DNA of 31,962 nucleotides from Micavibrio sp964400125 (GCA_964400125.1 CAYNSR010000021.1:1-31962); one strand, 5' to 3'. Shown: positions 1 through 8,042, counted from the stretch's first letter. The notes: a model not told the origin generated them from the letters alone. Numbers and translations are program-made.

Positions 1-61
1 CATCTATCTCGCCGCTGCCGTCCAGTGGTTGCTGTAATTGTCAACACGCCCTAAAGCGCCA

Positions 62-74
62 AGAATATTATTCT
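62..74. promoter_or_regulatory. short perfect palindrome before the CheB/CheR kinase gene
   Basis: The arms AGAATA and TATTCT flank a single T, ending 17 bases before the ATG at 92. The position suits an operator or the edge of a promoter, but AT-rich palindromes of this size also arise by chance. No upstream gene is visible in bases 1-91, so the window probably begins inside an intergenic region. Confidence 0.25.
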
Positions 75-91
75 GACTGACAGGAAAGATT

Positions 92-844
92 ATGGATACC
101 AACTCCCGCCCGCCTCTCCGGGCACACGACGCAGATAAACTGGATATTGAATCCACACCCTCAACCTTCCCGATCGTCGGTATTGGCGCATCCGCCGGGG
201 GGCTTGAAGCGATTGGCGACCTGTTCAGTAACCTGCCCGCCGACAGCGGCATGGCGTTTCTTGTCGTCCAGCATCTGGACCCGGCCCATCCGAGCATGCT
301 CGCCACCATTCTTGCCAAAAAAACGGCCATGCCAGTCACCGAGGCGGTGGGGGATCAGGACGTGGTGCAAAATCATGTCTATGTCATCCCCCCCCCCAAC
401 ACGTCCATGACCGTGGTGAATAACCGCCTGACCCTCAACCCTCGAAACGACGACCTAGGCCTGCCCAGACCCATCGACGACCTGTTTCATTCCCTTGCGG
501 AAGATCAAGGCTCCAACGCGATCGGCGTTTCCCTTTCCGGCAGCGGTGCGGACGGTGCGCTGGGGATGCAGGCAATCAAGGGCAACGGCGGCATTACCTT
601 CGCGCAAGACGATGCCACAGCCCGCTTCAACAGCATGCCCCGCGCTGCTGCTGAACTGGGGTGCGTCGATTTTGTCCTGCCGCCAGATAAAATCGCGGCT
701 GAATTGGTGCGTATCAGTCAGCATCCGTTCATGGCGGCACAACATTTGCTGCTGGATGTTGATCGGGTGACCGCCGACGAAACAAGCCTCAACAAGGTTT
801 TCTTGCTTCTCAACCGCGCCTGCAATGTCGATTTCACGGGGTAA
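92..844 (+). CDS. CheB-type methylesterase domain, 5' half of the split hybrid kinase gene
   Basis: This is a 250-residue cytoplasmic CheB C-terminal domain, which in chemotaxis removes methyl groups from receptor glutamates. The catalytic triad is intact: Ser34 in GIGASAGG, His61 in VVQHLDP and Asp154 in SGSGADG. There is no N-terminal receiver, as is usual when CheB heads a CheB-CheR-kinase fusion. In such fusions it is thought to act on sensory partners rather than flagellar receptors. The start is supported by AGGAAAG a few bases upstream. The frame ends at TAA 842-844, just inside the CheR N-terminal helical domain (residues about 230-250 already belong to CheR), so the product would be CheB plus a stub. 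No flagellar or chemoreceptor genes are in the window. Confidence 0.8.
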   Translation: MDTNSRPPLRAHDADKLDIESTPSTFPIVGIGASAGGLEAIGDLFSNLPADSGMAFLVVQHLDPAHPSMLATILAKKTAMPVTEAVGDQDVVQNHVYVIPPPNTSMTVVNNRLTLNPRNDDLGLPRPIDDLFHSLAEDQGSNAIGVSLSGSGADGALGMQAIKGNGGITFAQDDATARFNSMPRAAAELGCVDFVLPPDKIAAELVRISQHPFMAAQHLLLDVDRVTADETSLNKVFLLLNRACNVDFTG

Positions 845-1027
845 AAGCGCGGCACGGTCACGCGACGCATTGCGCGACGCATCGCGCTCCTCAATCTCAA
901 TTCCCTCCCCGCCTATATTTCCTATCTTGAAAAAAATCCGCAGGAGTTACAGGCCCTCTATCAGGATCTTTTAATCCGCGTCACCAGCTTCTTCCGCGAT
1001 CCCGAAGCGTTCGAGGGACTGACTAAG

Positions 1028-3901
1028 GTGGTATTTCCCGCCTTGATGGAGAATATTTCTCCTACAGGAGCGTTGCGCATATGGGTTCCCGGCTGCTCCA
1101 GCGGGGAGGAAGTCTATTCCATCGCCATTTGCCTCCTTGAATATCTGGGCGAACGCGCCGCAGGCATAAAAATCCAGATTTTCGGCACCGACATAAGCGA
1201 ACCGGCGCTGTCGACTGCCCGCGCGGGAATATATGTCGAAAATATCTCAGGTGAGGTATCCGAGGAACGGCTGAGGCGATTCTTTACCAAAATCAACGGC
1301 CATTACCAGATCGCAAAATCAATCCGGGATATATGTGTTTTCGCAAACCAGAATGTCATGCGCGACCCGCCTTTTTCGCAACTGGATCTGATAAGCTGCC
1401 GTAATCTTCTGATTTATTTCGATCCGTCTTTGCAAAAGCGCGCCATTTCGTTTTTTCATTATGCCCTTAAATCCAGCGGCTATCTTATGCTCGGCCCGTC
1501 AGAGGCTATCGGACAATCTTCGGATCTTTTCACGCTTACCCAGCAAAAAAAATATAACATCTACACTAAAAATTCTGTCCGCCAGCGCTCACACCTTGAA
1601 TATCTGAATGACGCCGGCACGCAGAAGGCAGAACGCAAAACAGCCCAGAAAGCGCTGCCGGGGCCCATAACCATTGAGGACAACAGGCTCGAGATAGACC
1701 GTATTGCGCTGGCGCGTTACGTTCCTGTTGGCGTTCTTTGCGATAAAAACATGAACGTTTTAGAGTTTCGTGGCGACACCGGGCCCTATCTTGTTCAGCC
1801 CTCCGGCGCCCCCAGCACAAACCTGCGGCAGCTCGCCCGGCCCGGATTGCTTGTTGAGATCAGCAACATGATCGAACAGGCAAGCCGGAGTTCTGTTCCC
1901 GTGCGCAGGACAGCCCTGCGCGTGGAAATGCCTGAAGGAATGCGGGAAGTCACTCTCGACGTCATTCCCGTCACGCAAAAGGACGGTAATGTCTGGTTCC
2001 TGATCTTTTTTGCACAAGCCTCCGCCATGGAAACGGTGAAAACGAGAAGAGGATTCACAGGGCTGAACACCATCATCCACAATTTCCTCAGACGCGATGC
2101 CCGGAAAACACAACAAGACAAGCAGGAAATTGAGATACAACATCTCAAGCAAGAGCTTGATGCCACCCGCGAGCATATCAAAAAAATATTTGAAGATCAC
2201 AACGCTGCCCAGGAAGAGCTCAAAGTATCGCAGGAAGAACTTCTTTCCAGCAACGAAGAATTCCAGAGCACAAACGAGGAGCTTGAAACCGCCAAGGAAG
2301 AGCTTCAATCTTCAAACGAAGAGCTTGTCACGACGAATGACGAGTTGCGCCACCGCAACGATGAACTCAATGAGTTGAACAACAATCTGGAACAGGCGCG
2401 TCAATATGCCGACGCCATCGTCGAAACCGTACGCGAACCCCTGCTTGTTCTGGACAAAAACCTCCGCATTGTCAGAGCAAATGCGGCCTTTTACAGCCGC
2501 TTCGTGCTTACCCCGAAAGAAACTGAAAGCTGTCTGTTTTATGAACTGAACAACCGGCAATGGGATATTCCATCTCTGCGTCTGCGCCTGCAGGAAACCC
2601 TGTCTTCTGACAGCTCTTTTCAGGACTTTGAAATAACCAGCACATTCCCTGAGATCGGGGAAAAAACCATGCTCCTGAATGGCAGGCATCTGGTCTGGGA
2701 GAAACAGCCGCTTATCCTCCTCGCCATCGAGGATATCACCGAACGCAAGGCGGCACATGACTCTCTTACAGAGACAGACCGCCGCAAGGATGAGTTTCTG
2801 GCCATGCTCTCCCATGAATTGCGAAACCCGCTCGCCGCCATCCGCAACGCGCTGGAAATCTGGCGGCGCGACGATGCAGGTCCGGAAGCCGAAAAGGAAG
2901 CCCAGATCATCCTCGACCGACAGTTACGCAAGGAAACCCGTCTTGTGGATGATCTGCTCGACGTGGCGCGGATCACACGCGGGTCGATTGCACTCAAAAA
3001 AGAGCCTGTCGATCTGACGGAAATCGTACATCAGGCCGTGGAGGGCTCGCGCCACCAGTTCGAAGAGCGCAATCATGACCTGATAATAAAACTGCCGGAA
3101 AATGAGGTATTCGTCGAGGGCGATGACGTTCGGCTTGAACAGATCATCTGCAACCTTCTCACCAATGCCGCCAAATATACCGAACCCGGTGGTCGCATCG
3201 TCCTGACGTTAGAAAGCCAGTCGGGTCAGGCGGTTCTGAGCGTAGAGGACAATGGAATCGGTATATCTCCTGAATTGCTGCCCAGAATTTTCGATCTTTT
3301 TGTTCAGGCAAATGTATCCATCGATCGGGCCCATGGCGGCCTGGGGATTGGACTAACGCTTGTGCGCCGTCTGGTCGAACTCCAGGGCGGCACTGTCGAA
3401 GCAAAAAGTCAGGGTCTCAAACAGGGGAGCACGTTCATTGTGCGCCTTCCCATCATGTCCGGCGATCACGCCACCGAAACAAAAAAGGCTGACATATCAA
3501 CGGCGACCCCCTTCATCCCCCGGCGCATCCTTGTTGTCGATGACAATGTTGACTCGGCCAAAACCAGTGCCCTGCTGTTAAAACTTCAAGGACATGATGT
3601 GCAAACGGAATTTGACGGCATGTCGGCCCTTAAGACTGCCGAAAAATTCCAGCCGGAGGTCATTGTGCTTGATATTGGCCTGCCCGGTATGGACGGCTAC
3701 GAGGTTGCACAGCGCCTTCGTAAAATTCCCCAAACCGCCAACGCGCTGCTGATCGCCTTGAGCGGATACGGACAGGCCGAAGACCGCCAACGTTCCCATG
3801 AGGCTGGTTTCGACCACCATCTGGTCAAACCTGCCGATATGGACCAGATCGGGGTGCTGATTTCCGAGCGCAGAAACGTTGATTTTGGCGGAGAAAAGTA
3901 G
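1028..3901 (+). CDS. CheR methyltransferase-PAS-hybrid histidine kinase, 3' part of the split gene
   Basis: This frame holds 957 codons from the first possible start after the TAA, a GTG with no good ribosome site that already lies inside CheR. Visible parts, in its own numbering: SAM-binding loop GCSSGEE near residue 22, CRNLLIYF near 124, a long EEL/SNEE-rich coiled coil at about 355-457, PAS at about 458-580, HisKA with His596 in MLSHELRNPL, HATPase with an N-box near 708 and a DNGIGIS box, and a C-terminal receiver with Asp882 in VLDIGLPGMDG. All phosphotransfer motifs are intact. Between 845 and 1027 there is no in-frame ATG, GTG or TTG, so reinitiation could not give a whole CheR domain. 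The C-terminal receiver resembles those at 12155-14590 and 15763-16209. Confidence 0.8.
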   Translation: MVFPALMENISPTGALRIWVPGCSSGEEVYSIAICLLEYLGERAAGIKIQIFGTDISEPALSTARAGIYVENISGEVSEERLRRFFTKINGHYQIAKSIRDICVFANQNVMRDPPFSQLDLISCRNLLIYFDPSLQKRAISFFHYALKSSGYLMLGPSEAIGQSSDLFTLTQQKKYNIYTKNSVRQRSHLEYLNDAGTQKAERKTAQKALPGPITIEDNRLEIDRIALARYVPVGVLCDKNMNVLEFRGDTGPYLVQPSGAPSTNLRQLARPGLLVEISNMIEQASRSSVPVRRTALRVEMPEGMREVTLDVIPVTQKDGNVWFLIFFAQASAMETVKTRRGFTGLNTIIHNFLRRDARKTQQDKQEIEIQHLKQELDATREHIKKIFEDHNAAQEELKVSQEELLSSNEEFQSTNEELETAKEELQSSNEELVTTNDELRHRNDELNELNNNLEQARQYADAIVETVREPLLVLDKNLRIVRANAAFYSRFVLTPKETESCLFYELNNRQWDIPSLRLRLQETLSSDSSFQDFEITSTFPEIGEKTMLLNGRHLVWEKQPLILLAIEDITERKAAHDSLTETDRRKDEFLAMLSHELRNPLAAIRNALEIWRRDDAGPEAEKEAQIILDRQLRKETRLVDDLLDVARITRGSIALKKEPVDLTEIVHQAVEGSRHQFEERNHDLIIKLPENEVFVEGDDVRLEQIICNLLTNAAKYTEPGGRIVLTLESQSGQAVLSVEDNGIGISPELLPRIFDLFVQANVSIDRAHGGLGIGLTLVRRLVELQGGTVEAKSQGLKQGSTFIVRLPIMSGDHATETKKADISTATPFIPRRILVVDDNVDSAKTSALLLKLQGHDVQTEFDGMSALKTAEKFQPEVIVLDIGLPGMDGYEVAQRLRKIPQTANALLIALSGYGQAEDRQRSHEAGFDHHLVKPADMDQIGVLISERRNVDFGGEK

Positions 3902-3925
3902 GCCGCAATTACCCCCCCGAAAACC

Positions 3926-3955
3926 TTGACTCCACCCCCTGTTTTTTGCTAGTTA
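3926..3955 (+). promoter_or_regulatory. possible sigma-70 promoter for the 2OG-oxygenase-like gene
   Basis: TTGACT at 3926-3931 is a good -35 element. At 17-18 bases spacing the -10 would be CTAGTT or TAGTTA, which is weak. It lies in the 73-base gap before the ATG at 3975 and would give a leader of roughly 10-15 bases that still contains the ribosome site AGAAAGG. Confidence 0.3.
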
Positions 3956-3974
3956 CGCAAAAGAAAGGTGCCCG

Positions 3975-4769
3975 ATGTCGCGTGAAACTGGGGTCTTGTC
4001 GAATGCGTGTATTGAACCCGGCGAGACGCTGGTTCTGGAGCCTTTGGCGGCGCGCAATATTACCGATCATCTTCCTGAATACGACGACCACATACTCTCG
4101 GACGAACTCCTGAAAACGGGGATACGCTCTGTCCGTGTCGGCGATGTTCCGGACCCCGGGGTTTTTTCCAGCACTCTTTCGGAAGTATTTTTTAAAGGTG
4201 CCAATATCACCGCCCTGCCGATCAAACCCTTCGGGTCGAATGAATGCCGGATTCCGAAGGAATTGTCGCATCTTAAAAAAACCATCCAGTTCATCATGGA
4301 CGACCAATTCACGCGCTGCCCCATGGCGCACTACAAACAAGCCCTCCTGTTTTTCAGCCGCAGTCTGGTCCTGGAAGGGGAAATCCAGCGTACACCGGGC
4401 TGGCATCGCGACAGCGCCCGGATCGAATCGTCCTCTGACCTGACCTCCCGGAATATCCCGGCGCATATTTACATCGTATCGGATCATGCGCCGACAATGA
4501 TCCAGGAAAAGCCGCTAAAAGACCGCTTCAACATGTTCGCAAAGGCAATGGCACAAGACCCCGCGCATGCGGGGGTCGTGCGCCAGTTGAAGCCCTATGA
4601 AATCGCCCTGATGAACAACTATGTCTGGCATCGCGCCATGCCGGCAACGCATCCCGGATGGCGCAGTTTCATTGCCGTCATGTTTGCCCCTTCCAGAAAT
4701 ATGGAACTTGCCTTGCGCCCAACGCTGCGCACCCCCCTGCCCCGCAATGTTCAGGATCGAAAATTATAG
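3975..4769 (+). CDS. putative 2-oxoglutarate/Fe(II)-dependent oxygenase-like protein
   Basis: This is a 264-residue soluble protein with no signal peptide or membrane span. No named family could be assigned with certainty. It carries the facial-triad pattern of 2OG-Fe(II) dioxygenases: His144-x-Asp146 in GWHRDSARI, a distal His219 in NYVWHRAMPA, and Arg230 in PGWRSFIAV, eleven residues after the distal His, where a 2-oxoglutarate-binding Arg is expected. The strand between the triad halves reads AHIYIVSDHAPTM, consistent with a double-stranded beta-helix core. The start is supported by AGAAAGG six bases upstream. It lies just upstream of kdsA, 93 bases from the chosen kdsA start and on the same strand, so a role in Kdo or LPS modification is conceivable. 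It does not show the sequence pattern I associate with the Kdo 3-hydroxylase family. The substrate is unknown. Confidence 0.6.
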   Translation: MSRETGVLSNACIEPGETLVLEPLAARNITDHLPEYDDHILSDELLKTGIRSVRVGDVPDPGVFSSTLSEVFFKGANITALPIKPFGSNECRIPKELSHLKKTIQFIMDDQFTRCPMAHYKQALLFFSRSLVLEGEIQRTPGWHRDSARIESSSDLTSRNIPAHIYIVSDHAPTMIQEKPLKDRFNMFAKAMAQDPAHAGVVRQLKPYEIALMNNYVWHRAMPATHPGWRSFIAVMFAPSRNMELALRPTLRTPLPRNVQDRKL

Positions 4770-4862
4770 GGCTCTTTTTCTTTCTATGACAAATATCGCT
4801 TTGTCCGGCGGGGAATCCGCATTATATTCTGCATGAATTTTTCACATACCATCGGAACGAAC

Positions 4863-5684
4863 ATGAAAACGGTTACAGTCGGGCGCGTCGCTATCGCCAA
4901 CAACCTCCCCTTTACCCTGATCGCCGGGCCGTGCGTACTGGAATCCCGCGACCATGCCTTCACGATGTGCGCCGCATTAAAGGAAATCACCGCCAGGCTG
5001 GGCATCCCCTTTATTTACAAATCCTCTTTCGACAAGGCCAACCGCACATCGGTCAAGGCCGTGCGCGGTATGGGGCTTGATGCGGCGCTGAAGATTTTTC
5101 AGGAATTGAAAAAGGAATTCGACGTCCCCGTCCTGACCGATGTGCATGCACCGGAACAATGCGCGGTCGTCGCGGAGGCCGTCGATGTCCTGCAAATCCC
5201 GGCATTTTTGTGCCGCCAGACCGATCTTCTGCTGGCGGCGGGGGAAACGGGCCGGGCGATCAATGTCAAAAAGGGACAATTCCTCGCACCGTGGGACATG
5301 AAAAACGTTGCCGAAAAAATCGCCAGCACGGGCAATGACAATATCATGCTGTGCGAACGCGGCGTGACATTTGGCTATAACACACTGGTCAATGATATGC
5401 GGGCCTTGCCGATTATGGCCGAAACCGGCTATCCGGTCGTATTCGACGCCACCCATTCCGTGCAAAGCCCCGGCGGAAAGGGCAACGCCACTGGCGGCGA
5501 CCGTACCATGGTCCCGCATCTGGCCCGCGCCGCCGTTGCCATCGGTGTCGGCGCCGTATTCATGGAAACCCATCAGGACCCCGACAGCGCACCATCCGAC
5601 GGGCCGAACATGGTGAAACTGCACGACCTTGAACATATTTTGCAAAAAATGCTGCAAATCGACCGCATCGCAAAGAATATCTGA
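4863..5684 (+). CDS. kdsA: 3-deoxy-D-manno-octulosonate 8-phosphate synthase
   Basis: KdsA condenses phosphoenolpyruvate with D-arabinose 5-phosphate to make Kdo-8-phosphate, the precursor of the inner-core sugar of LPS. The chosen ATG gives 273 residues starting MKTVTVGRVAI, typical of the family; an in-frame ATG at 4833 would add ten residues of non-conserved sequence. Conserved pieces include DKANRTS, DVHAPEQ, INVKKGQFLAPWDM, FDATHSVQ and METHQDPDSAPSDGPN. The GPCVLES motif has Cys24 where metal-independent enzymes such as the E. coli one have Asn, which places it in the metal-dependent class. His in ATHSVQ and the Glu and Asp of the METHQDPDSAPSDG region are the other expected metal ligands. 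eno follows after 46 bases, so the two are probably co-transcribed. Confidence 0.95.
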   Translation: MKTVTVGRVAIANNLPFTLIAGPCVLESRDHAFTMCAALKEITARLGIPFIYKSSFDKANRTSVKAVRGMGLDAALKIFQELKKEFDVPVLTDVHAPEQCAVVAEAVDVLQIPAFLCRQTDLLLAAGETGRAINVKKGQFLAPWDMKNVAEKIASTGNDNIMLCERGVTFGYNTLVNDMRALPIMAETGYPVVFDATHSVQSPGGKGNATGGDRTMVPHLARAAVAIGVGAVFMETHQDPDSAPSDGPNMVKLHDLEHILQKMLQIDRIAKNI

Positions 5685-5730
5685 CCCCAGACGACCCTTC
5701 CCGCAACACACCAACCGGAGCAACAAAACC

Positions 5731-7047
5731 ATGACCGCAATTATCGACATTCTAGGCCGCCAGATTCTCGACAGCCGTGGCAACCCCACCGTCGAAGTCG
5801 ATGTCCTGCTGGAAAGCGGCGCACGCGGGCGGGCGGCTGTTCCTTCGGGCGCGTCCACCGGCGCACACGAAGCTGTTGAACTGCGCGATGGCGACAAGAA
5901 ATATTACGGCGGCAAAAGCGTGATAAACGCCGTCAATTTCGTCAACACGGAACTGTTCGAAGCCCTGTGCGGCCTCGATGCCGAAGACCAGATGCATATC
6001 GATGCGGCGATGATTGCGCTGGACGGCACGGAAAACAAGGCGAAATTTGGTGCCAACGCCATTCTCGGCATTTCCCTCGCCGTTGCCAAGGCCATGGCGG
6101 AAGAACTGGATGTGCCGCTCTATCGCTATCTCGGCGGGACGTTCGCGCACCAATTGCCCGTTCCCATGATGAACATCATCAATGGCGGCAAACATGCCGA
6201 CAACCCGATCGATTTTCAGGAATTCATGATTATGCCGGTCGGTGCGCCAAATTTCAGCGAAGCCATCCGTTGCGGGGCGGAAATTTTCCATGCGCTGAAA
6301 AAAGAACTCCACGATGCGGGAATGAACACCAATGTCGGTGATGAAGGCGGCTTTGCCCCTGCCATCGGTTCGACCGAAGCCGCGCTTGATTTCATCATGA
6401 AATCGATTGAATCCGCCGGATATAAACCGGGCGAAGATGTCATGCTGGCGCTGGATTGCGCCTCGACCGAATATTTCAAGGGCGGGAAATACGTCATGGA
6501 AGGCGAAGGAAAGACCTTTGATTCCGACGGAAAAATCAAATTCTTTGAAACCTTGATCGGCAAATACCCGATTGTCTCCATCGAAGACGGCATGAGCGAA
6601 GACGACTGGTCCGGCTGGGCCAATCTGAACAAGGCGCTTGGCGACCGTGTGCAACTGGTCGGCGATGATTTGTTCGTCACCAACCCAAAACGCCTCCAGC
6701 GCGGGATCGAGGAAAAATCAGCCAATGCCATTCTGGTCAAGGTCAACCAGATCGGCACGCTGACCGAAACCCTGCAAGCCATCGAAATGGCGCAAAAAGC
6801 CGGGTACGGCGTAATCCTGTCACACCGCTCGGGCGAGACGGAAGATTCCACCATTGCCGATCTGTCCGTCGCCACCAATGCCGGACAGATCAAAACCGGC
6901 TCCCTGTCCCGCTCCGACCGCACAGCAAAATACAATCAATTGCTGCGTATTGAAGAGGAACTGGGTGAGAATGCGGTTTATGCCGGAACAGGCATTTTGC
7001 GCGCAGCCCCTGCGGCAACCGGAAAAGCAAAATCGAAGGCTGCGTGA
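5731..7047 (+). CDS. eno: enolase (phosphopyruvate hydratase)
   Basis: Enolase interconverts 2-phosphoglycerate and phosphoenolpyruvate in the cytosol, and so supplies the PEP used by the adjacent KdsA. The product has 438 residues, close to the family norm of about 430, with an alanine/lysine-rich tail. Hallmarks are LDSRGNPTVEVDV and SGASTGAHEAVELRDGD near the N-terminus, the metal ligands in ALDCAS, SIEDGMSEDDW and GDDLFVTN, the catalytic Lys in ILVKVNQIGTLTE, and the signature SHRSGETEDSTIADLSV. The frame is open upstream to 5629 inside kdsA, but the conserved start is the ATG at 5731, preceded by CCGGAG. A YqgE-like gene and ftsB follow on the same strand; eno-ftsB proximity is widely conserved in Proteobacteria. 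Confidence 0.97.
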   Translation: MTAIIDILGRQILDSRGNPTVEVDVLLESGARGRAAVPSGASTGAHEAVELRDGDKKYYGGKSVINAVNFVNTELFEALCGLDAEDQMHIDAAMIALDGTENKAKFGANAILGISLAVAKAMAEELDVPLYRYLGGTFAHQLPVPMMNIINGGKHADNPIDFQEFMIMPVGAPNFSEAIRCGAEIFHALKKELHDAGMNTNVGDEGGFAPAIGSTEAALDFIMKSIESAGYKPGEDVMLALDCASTEYFKGGKYVMEGEGKTFDSDGKIKFFETLIGKYPIVSIEDGMSEDDWSGWANLNKALGDRVQLVGDDLFVTNPKRLQRGIEEKSANAILVKVNQIGTLTETLQAIEMAQKAGYGVILSHRSGETEDSTIADLSVATNAGQIKTGSLSRSDRTAKYNQLLRIEEELGENAVYAGTGILRAAPAATGKAKSKAA

Positions 7048-7096
7048 GGACAGGGCCGGGGTTTTTCAGCAATCGGAAATGGGAGGGAATGGTCTC

Positions 7097-7579
7097 ATGA
7101 AACTAACCCCGCATTCCGCCCGGCGCTATCTTTTACTGGCCGCGCTTTTTATTGCGCTGCCTGCCTTCAACAAAACGCTCTACCCGTCGAAATCGGGGCA
7201 TCTTTTGCTGTCCCCGGCAGGGTCGTCCGCGCCATTTGACGAATCCGTCATCTACATCATGCACCATGATCTTTTCAGTGCGCATGGAATCATCATCAAC
7301 AAACCGAAGCACGATTCCCCGCTGCTCGACGGCATCGTTGCGTTTTACGGCGGCCCGGTCAGCACCGGAACGCATCTGGAATATTATGATGTCACCGGAG
7401 AAAACAGGCCCTATTTCGGCTATGCCGGATGGGGACCGGTGCAGCTTGACTATGAACTCTTTCGTGGGGCGTGGCATGTGATCGAGGCCGATGCGGATAT
7501 CCTGAACGCCCCGCCCGAAACAATGTGGCGCAAGGCGCTGGAAAAAGTGCCGCAAAAGAAAAGCGGCGCGATCTTGTGA
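7097..7579 (+). CDS. YqgE/AlgH (UPF0301)-like protein with N-terminal membrane anchor
   Basis: This is a 160-residue protein. Residues about 8-25 form a hydrophobic segment after a basic start (SARRYLLLAALFIALPAF), a signal anchor or signal peptide. The rest matches the YqgE/AlgH fold: GHLLLSPAG, DESVIYIMHHD, GIIINKP, FYGGPV, YFGYAGWGPVQLDYEL and AWHVIEAD. Ordinary YqgE proteins are cytoplasmic, about 185 residues long and lack such a segment, so this is a variant probably placed on the periplasmic side. The function of the family is unknown. The start is set by GGGAGGG about ten bases upstream; the open frame extends further back inside eno but without family similarity. It sits 49 bases after eno and 107 before ftsB. 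Confidence 0.75.
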   Translation: MKLTPHSARRYLLLAALFIALPAFNKTLYPSKSGHLLLSPAGSSAPFDESVIYIMHHDLFSAHGIIINKPKHDSPLLDGIVAFYGGPVSTGTHLEYYDVTGENRPYFGYAGWGPVQLDYELFRGAWHVIEADADILNAPPETMWRKALEKVPQKKSGAIL

Positions 7580-7590
7580 CCTGAAAACGC

Positions 7591-7677
7591 GAATCTTTTG
7601 AATCACTTAGCCAAAGTCTCGCAATGCTTTGATTTTCCTTCAAAAATCAGGTTGATTACCGGAATCATATGTGATTC
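7591..7677. promoter_or_regulatory. cluster of four GANTC methylation sites before ftsB
   Basis: GANTC occurs at 7591-7595, 7600-7604, 7662-7666 and 7673-7677. The last two sit inside a palindrome with arms GGAATCA and TGATTCC (7661-7678). GANTC is the CcrM methylation target in Alphaproteobacteria, where hemi-methylation times transcription of several cell-division genes. A role at ftsB is an inference from position. Confidence 0.4.
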
Positions 7678-7686
7678 CATAGGGGT

Positions 7687-8001
7687 ATGAAGCGACTCAT
7701 CGAACAGCGTTACGTCGTTCACAGGAATATCCTGACCATCGTCGGGCTGTGCCTGTGCGTCTATTTCTCGTGGCACATCGTCGCCGGGGAACGCAGCACC
7801 TTCCGCCTGATGTCGCTGGAACGCCAGATCGCCAAAACCGAAGCGGAATATCAAAAAACCAAAGCACAACGCGAACATCTTGAATCCAAAGTCACAAAAC
7901 TGCGCCCCGGCTCCATCGACCCTGACTTGTTGGAAGAACGCGCCCGGACCCTCCTCGGTTATGCCAGACCGGATGAACAGATTGTGATCCTGCCGCACTG
8001 A
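7687..8001 (+). CDS. ftsB: FtsB/DivIC-family septum formation initiator
   Basis: FtsB is a small bitopic divisome protein that with FtsL and FtsQ links the division ring to septal peptidoglycan synthesis. The 104-residue product has one transmembrane helix at about residues 15-34 (LTIVGLCLCVYFSWHIVAG), a heptad-rich coiled coil at about 40-75, and a C-terminal region LLEERARTLLGYARPDEQIVIL typical of alphaproteobacterial members. Location downstream of eno supports the assignment. The only purine-rich ribosome site, AGGGG, ends one base before the ATG, which is unusually tight; no in-frame upstream start exists because a TGA lies at 7672-7674. Confidence 0.88.
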   Translation: MKRLIEQRYVVHRNILTIVGLCLCVYFSWHIVAGERSTFRLMSLERQIAKTEAEYQKTKAQREHLESKVTKLRPGSIDPDLLEERARTLLGYARPDEQIVILPH

Positions 8002-8042
8002 CGCCCCCCGGCGCATGACCGCATGGTTTTGCCTAAAAAATG

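Larger units (their letters stand above)
92..3901 (+). pseudogene. CheB-CheR-PAS-histidine kinase-receiver hybrid, interrupted by an in-frame TAA
   Basis: The frames 92-844 and 1028-3901 are the same reading frame, separated only by the TAA at 842-844. Reading through that codon gives a continuous protein of about 1,269 residues in the known order CheB methylesterase, CheR methyltransferase, coiled coil, PAS, HisKA, HATPase, REC. The bases after the stop translate as K-R-G-T-V-T-R-R-I-A-R-R, the conserved CheR N-terminal helix. That helix is normally preceded by an aromatic residue, so TAA most simply replaces TAT or TAC. No other stop interrupts the gene. It may be a fresh nonsense mutation, a sequencing error, or (less likely) a readthrough site. 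The two halves are described separately. Confidence 0.75.

Noticed and set aside
842..1027. Independent second gene starting right after the TAA
   Set aside because: There is no ATG, GTG or TTG in frame before 1028, and the sequence in between is conserved CheR coding sequence.
3975..4769. Direct assignment of the oxygenase-like gene as Kdo 3-hydroxylase (KdoO)
   Set aside because: The context around the HxD motif does not look like the KdoO pattern; only the neighbour kdsA supports it, so it is kept as a hypothesis.
4977..5897. 306-codon minus-strand open frame across kdsA and the start of eno
   Set aside because: It is antisense to two certain genes and has no family features.
5752..6654. 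300-codon minus-strand open frame inside eno
   Set aside because: It is antisense to highly conserved enolase motifs.
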